This document shows positions 33,760-42,329 of a stretch of 64,000 bases of DNA, one piece after another. The translations under genes were made by a program, and so were the position numbers. Positions within the stretch are counted from its first letter, which is position 1. Every line of letters starts with the position of its first letter. A model generated the notes under the pieces. That model saw only the letters and a list, made by a program, of their open reading frames with translations, did not search any database and was not told the origin of the DNA. The stretch is from Actinomadura flavalba DSM 45200 (GTDB taxonomy: Bacteria > Actinomycetota > Actinomycetes > Streptosporangiales > Streptosporangiaceae): NCBI RefSeq assembly GCF_000374305.1, contig NZ_KB894100.1:159683-223682 (forward strand), in the 5' to 3' direction.

Positions 33760-36700
33760 TCAGTCCTCGTCCGGTGCGGGGCGGGTTCCAAGGACCTGTT
33801 CGGCCAGTAGGCGGACGCGGGGTTCGTGGGCGTCGTAGCCGACGACGACCGGGGGCTCGTTGTAGGGCATGGCGTCGGACGAGCGGCGGAGTTTGACGTA
33901 CTGGCCGCAGGCGTCGATGGCGTAGGGCTCCATGTCGTCCTGGAGGGCGCCGATCACGGTGATGCCGTGCGTCTCGCCGATCTTGCGGAACAGGGCGACG
34001 GCCTCCTTGCGGTGCTCCTTGCCGAGGTTGCGGCCCAGCTCGTCCAGGACGAGGCAGAGCCGGCCGCCGCCGGAGCTCGCCAGCGCCGCCGCGCAGACGA
34101 GCTTGACGGCCTTCTCGTCCATGAGCGCGGTGTTGGCGCGCCGGTCGTAGGGGACGTAGCGCTGCCCCTCGGCGCGGCGCCACTTGGGCGTGACGCGCCA
34201 GCGCCACTCCTGCTCGGGGTCGCCGGGCCGTTCGGGCGTCGGGAAGTCGAGGGTGGCGCCGTAGCCGCCGAACGCCAGGTCGAGCTTGGCGAACTCGTCC
34301 GCGACACGGGTGAGCCGCGCCCGGATCGCCGCCGTCAGCGCCGTGCGGTGCGCCTCGGCCGCGCCCGCCGCCTCCTCGGCGCCCTTCTGCGCGGTGACCA
34401 GGTCGCCGCGCCGCGCCGCGAGCTGCACCTCGATCTGGCGGCGCTGGTGCCGCTCGTAGTCCTCCTGGCGGCCCAGGTAGCCGTCCAGCGCGGCGGCCAG
34501 CCGGGGGAACGTCGCCTGCTCGCGCTCGCTGCGGCGGCCCTCGCCCTCGGCGCGCTCGCGCAGCAGGAAGCGGACCTCCTCCGGCATGTCGGCGTCGGCG
34601 GCGCCGTCGGGGAACGCGCGGCGCAGCGCCTCGGCGAGCCGCGCCTCGGCGCTGCGCCACCACTCGTCGGCGGTCCAGGTGGCGGCGTCGTCGCCCTGCT
34701 CGGTGAGCCAGGCGGCGGCGGTGGCGGGGTCGTCGCCCCACTCCTCTTCCAGCCCGGCCAGCCCGAGCGCGGCGCGGCGCCCGGCCAGTTCCGCGACGGC
34801 CGCGCGGACGCGGGCGCGTTCGCGCTCGTGCCCCGCGCGGCGTCCCCGGAGCCGGTCGATCTCCAGCGCCCGCGTGTCGGCCTTGGCCTGGACGCGCCGC
34901 AGCGCCTGCTCGGCGGCGGCCAGCCGCGGCCCGAGCCGCGCCTCGGACGCCGCCAGCTCGGTCAGCTCCGCCCGCGCCTCGGTGACGCGCTCGTGCACCT
35001 CGGCCAGTTCGTCACCGGCCCGCGCCCCCGCCAGCCGCCGTCCCGCGACGGTCACGGCCGACGCGGCGTCCTCGGCCGCCTCCCGCGCCGCCTCGACGGC
35101 CGCCCGCGCCTCGTCCAGCGCGGCCCGCGCCGCCCGCACCCGCGCGACCCGCCCGGTCACCGGCTCGGGAAACCCTCCGACGACCACCACACCCGCGCCA
35201 CCCCCGGCCAACCCCGCGAAGAACGCCGCCAACGCGACAGAACACCGAACACCGTCCGGCAACTCACTCGCGTCGGTTTGCTCACCCGCGTCGGTTTGCT
35301 CACCCGCGTCGGTTTGCTCACCCGCGATGGCTCGCTCACTCGCGTCGGTTTGCTCGCTCGTGGGGGCTCGCTCGCTCGGGGCGGTGCGCTGCCGGTTCGG
35401 GTCGGCGGGGACGATCATTGAGCCGGGCAGTGTCGCCAGGGCTTCGGCTGCGGCGTCGAGGTCGGTGGGGGCGACGACGACCGCCTCGCGGTAGGGCCAC
35501 AGCGACGTCTCCCACCGGTCGCGGACGGACTCGTCCAGCTCGACCGCGTCGAGGAGGCCCACGGCGGTGATCCCGGCGGCGGTCAGCGCGCGGATCTGGG
35601 CGGGCGCGCTGCTCTGGCCCGTCTCGGCGTCGGCCACGGCGCGTTCGGCGGCGGTCGCGGCGCCGCGCGCCATGCCCAGGTGCTGCTGGGCCTCGTCGCG
35701 GCGGGTCTCGGCGGCGGCCAGCTCGGCGCGGGCCGTGGCGGCGTCGCGGCCGTCGGCGGTGCGGCGGCGGTCCTCCAGCGCGGTCGCGCGGCGGCGCAGC
35801 TCCTCCAGGCCGCTGCGGGCGACGGCCTGGTCGGCGGCCAGGCGGTCGGCCCGCCCGCGCAGCTCGGCCAGCGCCGCGCCGGCCTCGCCGAGCCGGGCCT
35901 CCAGCGCGCCGCCGGTGAGCTGGTCGATCTCGGCGTCGGCGGCCTTCACCGCGACGGCGGCGGCCTCGTCGTCGGCGGCGAGCGCGTCCAGCTCGGCGGC
36001 GATCCCCGCATCGGCGGCGAGCGCGTCGGCCAGCAGCCGCGCCCGGCGCCCCCGGTGGCAGCGGCGCGCCTCGGCGGCGTCGGCGCGGGCCCGGTCGCGC
36101 CGGTCGAACGCGCGGAGCTGCGCGGCGGCGTCGCGCTCCCACCCGGCGAGCCGGTCGGACGCCTCGGCGGCCTTGGCGCGCTCGCGATGCTCCTCGGCGC
36201 GCGACGTCCGCTCGGCCTCCAGCTCGCGGTCCAGCCCGGTCAGCGCCGCGATGGCGCTGAAGATCCGGTCCGGGGTGATCTCGTTGAGCGGCTGCGACAG
36301 CAGGTTCGTCGCGACCTTCGACCGCACCGACGTCGACAGGAACGACACGCACCGCACCCGCCCCCCGTACAGGACGCGGCCCAGGTCCTTGGCGAGGAAG
36401 TCGCGGCGGCCCGCGCTGCGCGGCAGCTCGGCCCAGCGCCGGTCGGCCAGCGCGACCCGCTCGGCCTCCGACGGCGCCGCCGCCAGGTGGACGCCCGCGC
36501 GCCAGCGGATCTCCAGGTGCGGCGCGTCCGCGTTCACCCGCAGCCACACCGTGACCGGGCCCGCGTCGTCCTCGTCGGGGCGTTCGTCGCCCGCCGCGTA
36601 GTCGAAGACGCCCGCGATGTACCCGTGCGCGGCGCTCGCCCACGTGCTGTCGCCCTGCGCGGCCAGCTCGGCGTTGAACAGCAGCTCGGCGACGGCCCGC

Positions 36701-36939
36701 GCCCCCGACGCGAACCGCCACTGCTCGTCCCCGAGCAGCGCCGTGATCGACGCGATAAAAGACGACTTGCCCGCGCCGTTGGAGTCCTTCGGCCCCTGCC
36801 CGGCCACGACGATCAGCGTCCCCGGCACGGTCGGCACCGGGTGCGTGGACAGCCGCGAGATGTTCACCGCCTGCACCGCGACGAGCGTGCGGTCGCCGAC
36901 GACGTTCTCCGTCGTCGCCGGGGCGAGGAGGGCGGTCAT
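33760..36939 (-). CDS. SMC-like (MukB/JetC/SbcC-type) coiled-coil ATPase
   Basis: 1059 aa; ATG 36939 overlaps the upstream stop by 4 nt (ATGA). Head: Walker A DSNGAGKSS at 52-60, followed by RFASGARAVAELLF. Long Ala/Glu/Arg-rich coiled coils run about 205-445 and 590-900 with a globular hinge-like region between (AGITAVGLLDAVELDESVRD to VVVVGGFPEPVTG). Walker B CLVLDELGRN has Asp966-Glu967, then ITVIGALQDDMEPYAID. I see no canonical LSGG signature; the matching segment is ALMDEKAVKLVCAAALASSGG. The hinge carries 18-bp repeats. The three small upstream genes look like kleisin/KITE partners, so a condensin-like DNA-loop motor is inferred. Confidence 0.8.
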   Translation of the reverse strand: MTALLAPATTENVVGDRTLVAVQAVNISRLSTHPVPTVPGTLIVVAGQGPKDSNGAGKSSFIASITALLGDEQWRFASGARAVAELLFNAELAAQGDSTWASAAHGYIAGVFDYAAGDERPDEDDAGPVTVWLRVNADAPHLEIRWRAGVHLAAAPSEAERVALADRRWAELPRSAGRRDFLAKDLGRVLYGGRVRCVSFLSTSVRSKVATNLLSQPLNEITPDRIFSAIAALTGLDRELEAERTSRAEEHRERAKAAEASDRLAGWERDAAAQLRAFDRRDRARADAAEARRCHRGRRARLLADALAADAGIAAELDALAADDEAAAVAVKAADAEIDQLTGGALEARLGEAGAALAELRGRADRLAADQAVARSGLEELRRRATALEDRRRTADGRDAATARAELAAAETRRDEAQQHLGMARGAATAAERAVADAETGQSSAPAQIRALTAAGITAVGLLDAVELDESVRDRWETSLWPYREAVVVAPTDLDAAAEALATLPGSMIVPADPNRQRTAPSERAPTSEQTDASERAIAGEQTDAGEQTDAGEQTDASELPDGVRCSVALAAFFAGLAGGGAGVVVVGGFPEPVTGRVARVRAARAALDEARAAVEAAREAAEDAASAVTVAGRRLAGARAGDELAEVHERVTEARAELTELAASEARLGPRLAAAEQALRRVQAKADTRALEIDRLRGRRAGHERERARVRAAVAELAGRRAALGLAGLEEEWGDDPATAAAWLTEQGDDAATWTADEWWRSAEARLAEALRRAFPDGAADADMPEEVRFLLRERAEGEGRRSEREQATFPRLAAALDGYLGRQEDYERHQRRQIEVQLAARRGDLVTAQKGAEEAAGAAEAHRTALTAAIRARLTRVADEFAKLDLAFGGYGATLDFPTPERPGDPEQEWRWRVTPKWRRAEGQRYVPYDRRANTALMDEKAVKLVCAAALASSGGGRLCLVLDELGRNLGKEHRKEAVALFRKIGETHGITVIGALQDDMEPYAIDACGQYVKLRRSSDAMPYNEPPVVVGYDAHEPRVRLLAEQVLGTRPAPDED
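35263..35370 (-). repeat. 18-bp minisatellite inside the SMC-like hinge
   Basis: Six 18-nt units (35263, 35281, 35299, 35317, 35335, 35353) of the type CTCACCCGCGTCGGTTTG. Units 2 and 3 are identical. Read on the minus strand they encode repeated GEQTDA/SERAPT-like hexapeptides at about residues 524-559, an acidic flexible insert. Confidence 0.9.
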
Positions 36940-37589
36940 GCGGGGTCTCCCTGCTGTGCTTCGGCGGCCCGCCGCGTCCGGACGGCCGCCGCCAGCGGCG
37001 AGTCGGGCCCCGCCGCGAGGATCAGTTCTTCCTGGAGCCGCCGCCGCGCGGCCGGGGTCAGCCGGTGGAACTGCGGCCCGGGGACGTAGCCGCCCGCGTC
37101 GCCGGCCCCCGCCTTCACCTGCGTGACGAGCCCGGCCGCGCGGAGCCGCCGCAGCGCCGCGTCCAGTTCCCCGACCGGGAGCTGCGACCGCCGCCGCAGC
37201 TCGTCGGCGCCCGCCGGGTGCGCCGACCGCCACGTGTCCTCGCCGAGCAGCCCGGCCGCGCGGGGGATCGCGACGCTGTGGACGAGCACCAGCGTCAGCA
37301 CGGCGCGGTCCTCGGCGGGCGGCGTGCAGGACGGGTCGGCGGCCAGCGCCGCGTGCACGTCGTCGCGGTATCCGGACGTCCACTCCTTCGGCGCCGCCCG
37401 CACGAGCGTCCGCCCGGTCAGCGCCAGCATCTCCTCCAGCGCCCGCCGCAGCGCGGGCTCCCGCAGTGCCGGGAACCGCACCTCGGGCACCGGCTCGGCC
37501 GCGTGCTCCACGGCCATGTACGCGGCCACCAGCTCGGCCCGCCGCCGCTCGTCGTAGGGGCGCAGCAGTCCCTCGAAGAGGTCGCTCAT
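36936..37589 (-). CDS. Small winged-helix protein of the SMC-like operon (KITE/MukE-like candidate)
   Basis: 217 aa from ATG 37589 (an in-frame start at 37652 adds Arg-rich sequence with no better signal). Starts MSDLFEGLLRPYDERRRAEL. The central part is helical (RAVLTLVLVHSVAIPRAAGLL) and the C-terminal part has a winged-helix look: ELRRRSQLPVGELDAALRRL, RAAGLVTQVK, a Gly-rich wing, then LTPAARRRLQEELIL. It overlaps the SMC-like gene by 4 nt, so a complex is likely. The MukE/KITE assignment is inferred from position and architecture, not similarity. Confidence 0.6.
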   Translation of the reverse strand: MSDLFEGLLRPYDERRRAELVAAYMAVEHAAEPVPEVRFPALREPALRRALEEMLALTGRTLVRAAPKEWTSGYRDDVHAALAADPSCTPPAEDRAVLTLVLVHSVAIPRAAGLLGEDTWRSAHPAGADELRRRSQLPVGELDAALRRLRAAGLVTQVKAGAGDAGGYVPGPQFHRLTPAARRRLQEELILAAGPDSPLAAAVRTRRAAEAQQGDPA

Positions 37590-37715
37590 CGCGCGCACCC
37601 GGCCCGCACCGACGGCCCGGCGATGACACGCCTGCCGCCTCCCGGGGAACACCGCCCCGCCGCCGGTGACGGTCTCCGGGCCTGGAGGCGCCTGGCCGGG
37701 CGGGCCGCCTGCGGG

Positions 37716-38246
37716 TCAGGCATGGAGCGGCTCCGGGCCGGGGAGGCGGCGCAGCAGGTCGCGCAGTGAGGCGAGGGTCTCGGCGGGCCACTGCGCGGTG
37801 CGCGGGCCGGTGCGGACGGTGGCGGCGTCCTCGTCCAGCAGGAGCCAGCCGGTGTCGGTGAGGCGGCGGAGTTCGCCGGTGGCCCAGCGGCGGGCCAGGT
37901 CGGCGTCGCCCCGCGCCAGGTGCGCGTAGACGGACAGGACGTCGGCGACGGGCGCCGCCTCGCCCGGCCACGGCGCGTCGTCCAGCCGCGTCCAGCAGCA
38001 GCGCAGCGCCGCCGCCAGGACGCGCCGCTGCTGACCGGCGCGGTCCAGCGGCATCGGCGGCGTCTCGTACTGCTCCAGCACGGCCGGTGTCGCCCCGTCC
38101 GGCCACACCGGCAGCAACCACACCCGGTCCCCGTCGGGCACCCCGCTCAACCCGGACGGCACCGGCGCCGTCACCGGCACCGCCACCGCACCCAGCACCC
38201 GAGCACGCGCCCGCGCCCGCGCCAGCACGCCCACGTCGACACTCAC
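37716..38246 (-). CDS. Second small protein of the SMC-like operon, function unknown
   Basis: 176 aa from GTG 38246, with GGGGTGGG just upstream; a GTG at 38282 is an alternative. It has VWLLPVWPDGATPAVLEQYE, then a helical half ending DLARRWATGELRRLTDTGWL then LLDEDAATVRTGPRTAQWPA, which reads like a degenerate winged helix (helix, helix, strand-turn-strand). The gap to the next gene is 126 nt. It could be a second KITE-type subunit; no family recognised. Confidence 0.55.
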   Translation of the reverse strand: MSVDVGVLARARARARVLGAVAVPVTAPVPSGLSGVPDGDRVWLLPVWPDGATPAVLEQYETPPMPLDRAGQQRRVLAAALRCCWTRLDDAPWPGEAAPVADVLSVYAHLARGDADLARRWATGELRRLTDTGWLLLDEDAATVRTGPRTAQWPAETLASLRDLLRRLPGPEPLHA

Positions 38247-38349
38247 CACGCCCACCCCGCGAACGCCCCGGCCGACGCCCACGAGGCGCCGGGCGACACC
38301 GCAGGGCCGTCCGCCATCCGGGGCCGGGCTCGGGGAGTGGGGTGGGGGT

Positions 38350-39570
38350 TCATCGTGGGTGCCTTTCGAAGGTTCCGGACGAGAGCCAGGTCGGGGAGCC
38401 GGACGGGTCGGCCTTCAGGCCGTCCGCCCAGACCAGCCGGTACGGCAGTCCCGGGTGCAGGTGCGCCGCCGACAGGTCGGCCAGCAGGCGCCGGGCGGCG
38501 GGCCAGCCGCCCGTCAGCACCGCCCGCACGTCCACCCGGTCGCGGCCGCGCAGCACCTCCTCGGCGACCTCGCGGAGCCGGTCGTCCTCGGCGGTGGCGG
38601 CGCCGACGTCGCGGGCCAGGCCCCGGTCGGGCGCCGACGCGCGCGGCGGCGCCGGACGGGCCGGGACGGCGCGCGGCGCGTCCGCGACGGCCGCGACCAC
38701 CGCCGACGACTCGTGCCACGGGGCGGGCGCGTCGAAGACGAACCCGTCGAGCACGGCGGCCAGCTCGTCGCGCGTCGCCGTCCGCGCGAACGTCCGCCAC
38801 GTCTCCGGCGGCAGCAGGGTCAGGTTGCGGGTCGTGCCCGCCGAGTCCGACAGCCGCGCCGCCGCGCGCCGCGACGCGTCGCCGTAGGCGTACAGCGCGG
38901 CGCGCAGGTCGGTGCAGGACCGGTCCAGTTCCGGCCAGCGCCGCAGGACGGCGCCGTGCAGCCGCTCGGCGCGCAGCATGATCTCCTCGCTGCCCCACAG
39001 CTTGGGCGCCTGCTCGCGCAGCTCCTCGATCGTGCCGTGCGTCAGCGTCAGCAGCTCCACGCTCCACAGCCGGAACGCGCGCGCCAGCCCGTCGGCGCCC
39101 GCGCGGGCCTGCGCGGCCGTCATGCGCGGGTCGGCGACGTTGAGCTGCTCCAGCGCCAGCAGCCGGTGCATCTCGCTCTGCCCGCCGTCCAGCATCATCC
39201 GCCGGACGAACATCAGCCCGACGACGCTGGTGAACGACGCCCGGTACCGGAGCTGGTGCGGCTTGGGGAACACCTCCCGGATCGCGCCGAGCCCCCGCAG
39301 GACGCGCAGCCGGTTCTCGAACACCTCGGCCGGGTACCGGCGGCACACGTGCCGCATCTGCTCGCGGCTCAGCCCGTCCTCGCCCGCGTCGGCGAAGGCG
39401 GCGAGCAGCGTCTCGGCGACGTCGACGAGGGCGGGGTCGTCCACGACGGCGCCGCTGTCGCGGGCCAGCGCGGCGAACATCTGCCGGTAGACGCCGAGGA
39501 CGGCCTCGCCCTCCAGCAGGTCGTCGAGGCTGGCGGCGGCGGGTCCGGCGGTTTCGCGGGCGGGGGACAC
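38350..39570 (-). CDS. First gene of the SMC-like operon, helical winged-helix protein (MukF/JetA-like candidate)
   Basis: 406 aa from GTG 39570. N-terminal LLEGEAVLGVYRQMFAALAR, then a winged-helix-like block at about 60-110 (GLSREQMRHVCRRYPAEVFE, NRLRVLRGLGAIREV), a long helical middle (residues 115-265) and, after an Ala/Pro-rich linker, a short C-terminal domain (EVAEEVLRGRDRVDVRAVLT then GGWPAARRLLADLSAAHL). A winged helix, helical bundle, linker and C-terminal domain in a gene placed first before small partners and an SMC ATPase is the layout of MukF/MksF/JetA kleisins. I see no sequence-level proof. Confidence 0.55.
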   Translation of the reverse strand: MSPARETAGPAAASLDDLLEGEAVLGVYRQMFAALARDSGAVVDDPALVDVAETLLAAFADAGEDGLSREQMRHVCRRYPAEVFENRLRVLRGLGAIREVFPKPHQLRYRASFTSVVGLMFVRRMMLDGGQSEMHRLLALEQLNVADPRMTAAQARAGADGLARAFRLWSVELLTLTHGTIEELREQAPKLWGSEEIMLRAERLHGAVLRRWPELDRSCTDLRAALYAYGDASRRAAARLSDSAGTTRNLTLLPPETWRTFARTATRDELAAVLDGFVFDAPAPWHESSAVVAAVADAPRAVPARPAPPRASAPDRGLARDVGAATAEDDRLREVAEEVLRGRDRVDVRAVLTGGWPAARRLLADLSAAHLHPGLPYRLVWADGLKADPSGSPTWLSSGTFERHPR

Positions 39571-39735
39571 GGCGACCTACCGTACGGCCAGCGGCCCCCC
39601 GACCGGGAATCGGCCCGCCGGGACATCACAGTCCGGGTTCGGTCAAGCAAAGCGCGGACGCCCATGCTCCGGTGATGACAAACTCAGGTCAAGGATCAAC
39701 CAGACGGGGCTGACCGAGAGGCCATCACCGCGAGA

Positions 39736-42228
39736 ATGACGACGCGACGTTCCCCTGGAACACCCCTGCCCGCCGAGTCGGACGCCTTCGTCGGCCGTGA
39801 CCGCGACGTCACCGACGTCGTCGGCCTGCTCCGCGAGATGCGCGTCGTGACGCTGTGCGGCCCCGGCGGCATCGGCAAGACGCGCCTCGCCGTCCGCGTC
39901 GTCGGCACCGTCCTGGAGGCGGCCCCGCGCGACGTGTGGTTCGTGGACCTGGCCGACGCCCCGCCGGGCGGCCCGCCCGAAGCCGTCGGACGCCGCGTCG
40001 CCGCCGCCATGGAGATCGTGGAGGAGGACGGGCGCTTCGTCGCCGGGGTCATCGCCGACGCGCTCGGCTCGCGGGACGCGCTGCTCGTCCTGGACAACTG
40101 CGAGCACCTCGTCGAGGACTCCGCCACGCTGGCGGGTCTGCTGCTGACCCGCTGCCCGGGCCTGCGCATCCTCGCCACGAGCCGCGAGCCGCTGCGGATG
40201 TCGGCCGAGACGGTCTACCGGGTGCCGCCGCTGGAGCCCGCCGAGGCCGAACGCCTGTTCACCGAGCGGGCCGTCGCCGTCCGCCCCGACTTCGCCGCGA
40301 CGGCCGCCGTCGCCGAGGTGTGCCGCGCGCTGGACGGCGTCCCGCTCGCGCTCGAACTGGCCGCCGCCCGGGTGCGGGTGCTGTCGGCCGAGCAGATCGC
40401 CGCGCGCCTCACCGACCGGTTCAACCTGCTCAGCGCGGGCGACCGGACGGCGCCGCCCCGGCAGCGCACGCTGCGCGCCGCGATCGACTGGAGCCACGAC
40501 CTGCTCGGCCCGCGCGAACGCGTGCTGCTGCGCCGCCTCGCCGTCTTCGCCGGTTGGACGCTCGCGCAGGCCGAGCGCGTCTGCGCCGACGACCCGCCCG
40601 CCCTGTCCGGCCTGGGCGGCGACGACCTGCTCGACCTGCTGACCGCCCTGTCGGACCGTTCGCTGGCCGCGGTCGCCGGGGAGGTCGCGGGCGAGACGCG
40701 GTTCCGGCTGCTCGACAGCATCCGCCAGTACGCCGCCGAGCACCTGGCCGCCGCCGGGGAGGACGCCGAGGTCCGGCGGCGGCACCGCGACGCCGTCCTG
40801 GAGACCGCCGAACGCGACGCCGAACTGGCCCTCGGCGAGATCCCCGCCACCTGGGCCGACCGGGTCGCCCTCTTCCGCCGCTACGACGCCGAACTCGGCA
40901 ACGTCCGCGCCGCGCTCCAGTGGTCGCTGGAACGCCGCGAGTTCGAGGAGGGCCTGCGGCTCTGCACGGCGCTGCGCACGTACTGGATCGTGCGGGGCCG
41001 CGTCGGCGAGTGGGTGGAGTGGACCGACCGGTTCCTGGTCGCGGGCACCGGCCTGCCCGCCTACGTGCACGGCCCCGGCCTCGCCGGACGCGCGCAGCTC
41101 GCCGCGGGCGGACGCGACTTCACGCAGGCAGGCCAGTTCGCCGCGCGCGCGCTGGAACCGTGCCGAAAGTCCGGCGACGACTTCATGGCCGCCGTCGCCC
41201 TCACCACCCGCGCCGAGTCCGAGATCGTCGCGGGCCGGTTCGACGAGGCGACCGTCCACCTGGACGAGGCCGCCGCCATCGCCCGCGCCCCCGGCCAGGA
41301 ATGGAACCGCGGCTACGTGCTGCTCGTCCGCGCCCGGATGCGGATGCGCGAGAACCGGCTGCGCGACGCCCGCGAGCTGTTCGAACAGGGCCTGGCGGTC
41401 ATGCGCGAGATCGACCAGCAGTGGGGCGCGGCGTCCGCGCTCATCGGGCTCGGGCAGGTCGCGGTGCTGCGCGGCGACCTGGCCGCCGGACGCTCGTGCT
41501 TCACCGCCGCGCTGCCCGCCCTGGAGGAGATCGGCGCCCGCCCCGAACGCGCCCGCGCGCTGCTCGGCATCGGCCGCGTCGCGCTCGCCCAGGGCGATCC
41601 CGCCGACGCCCGCGAGAGCCTGCGCGAGGCGCTGCGGCTGTGCCGGTCCGCGGGCATCCGCGCCGACCTGGCCCGCGCCCTGACGGCCTGCGCCGAACTG
41701 CTCGCCGCCGAAGGCGACGAGCGCGGCGCCGTCGTGCTCGCCGGAGCCGCCGCCGGGCTGGACGACGCCGCCGCCACCTCCGGCCACGTCCGCCGCCCCG
41801 GCGCCGGAGCCCGGCTGGAGAGCGTCCTGGAACCGCTGCGCCGGTCGCTCGGCGACGCCGCCGTCGCCCGGCTCTGGGCCGAGGGCCGCGTCGTCACCCC
41901 CGACGAGGCCGTCACGCTCGCGCTGCGCGGCCCCGGCGATCCCGCCGACGCCGCCGACGCCGCCGACGCCGCCGACCGGCCCAGCGTGCCCCGGCCGCGC
42001 GCCGCCGCCCCCGCGTCCCCGCCGAGCACCCTCACCGCCCGCGAACGCGAGATCGCGCTGCTCGTCGCGCGCGGCCTCAGCAACCGGGGCATCGCCGAGG
42101 AGCTGTTCATCAGCCCGGCGACGGTCGCCCGGCACGTCACCAACATCCTCACCAAGCTCGGCTTCACCTCCCGGGCCCAGGTGGCGGCGTGGGCGGTGGA
42201 CGCCATCCCGGACGACGCCGGGGCATGA
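39736..42228 (+). CDS. STAND ATPase transcriptional regulator with LuxR-type HTH
   Basis: 830 aa. NB-ARC-like ATPase with Walker A GPGGIGKT at 42-49, Walker B ALLVLDNCEH, ATSREPLRMSAETVYRVPPL sensor block and GVPLALELAAARVR; a middle of TPR-like helical repeats (about 380-690); a short (DAA)n codon repeat; and a C-terminal LuxR HTH, LTAREREIALLVARGLSNRG then IAEELFISPATVARHVTNIL. This class switches on pathway genes when a ligand frees the ATPase. Two ligase-like genes follow on the same strand. Confidence 0.92.
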   Translation: MTTRRSPGTPLPAESDAFVGRDRDVTDVVGLLREMRVVTLCGPGGIGKTRLAVRVVGTVLEAAPRDVWFVDLADAPPGGPPEAVGRRVAAAMEIVEEDGRFVAGVIADALGSRDALLVLDNCEHLVEDSATLAGLLLTRCPGLRILATSREPLRMSAETVYRVPPLEPAEAERLFTERAVAVRPDFAATAAVAEVCRALDGVPLALELAAARVRVLSAEQIAARLTDRFNLLSAGDRTAPPRQRTLRAAIDWSHDLLGPRERVLLRRLAVFAGWTLAQAERVCADDPPALSGLGGDDLLDLLTALSDRSLAAVAGEVAGETRFRLLDSIRQYAAEHLAAAGEDAEVRRRHRDAVLETAERDAELALGEIPATWADRVALFRRYDAELGNVRAALQWSLERREFEEGLRLCTALRTYWIVRGRVGEWVEWTDRFLVAGTGLPAYVHGPGLAGRAQLAAGGRDFTQAGQFAARALEPCRKSGDDFMAAVALTTRAESEIVAGRFDEATVHLDEAAAIARAPGQEWNRGYVLLVRARMRMRENRLRDARELFEQGLAVMREIDQQWGAASALIGLGQVAVLRGDLAAGRSCFTAALPALEEIGARPERARALLGIGRVALAQGDPADARESLREALRLCRSAGIRADLARALTACAELLAAEGDERGAVVLAGAAAGLDDAAATSGHVRRPGAGARLESVLEPLRRSLGDAAVARLWAEGRVVTPDEAVTLALRGPGDPADAADAADAADRPSVPRPRAAAPASPPSTLTAREREIALLVARGLSNRGIAEELFISPATVARHVTNILTKLGFTSRAQVAAWAVDAIPDDAGA

Positions 42229-42239
42229 CCGCCGGGGTA

Positions 42240-42284
42240 TGTGTACACACACCGGCCCGCACGGATACGACCCCGTGTGCACAC
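42240..42284. promoter_or_regulatory. Pair of GTGTrCACAC palindromes before the ligase-like genes
   Basis: GTGTACACAC at 42241-42250 and GTGTGCACAC at 42275-42284, 34 nt apart, differing at one base. A TAACGT -10-like element (42317-42322) lies 7 nt before ATG 42330. ACACA-rich sequence (CTACACATC and CCCTACACACATC) recurs before the second ligase-like gene near 43855-43880. Likely sites for the LuxR-type regulator just upstream (inference). Confidence 0.45.
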
Positions 42285-42329
42285 TCTGGAGCATGTGCGC
42301 CGCCCCCGTGCGCGCCTAACGTCCGGAGC

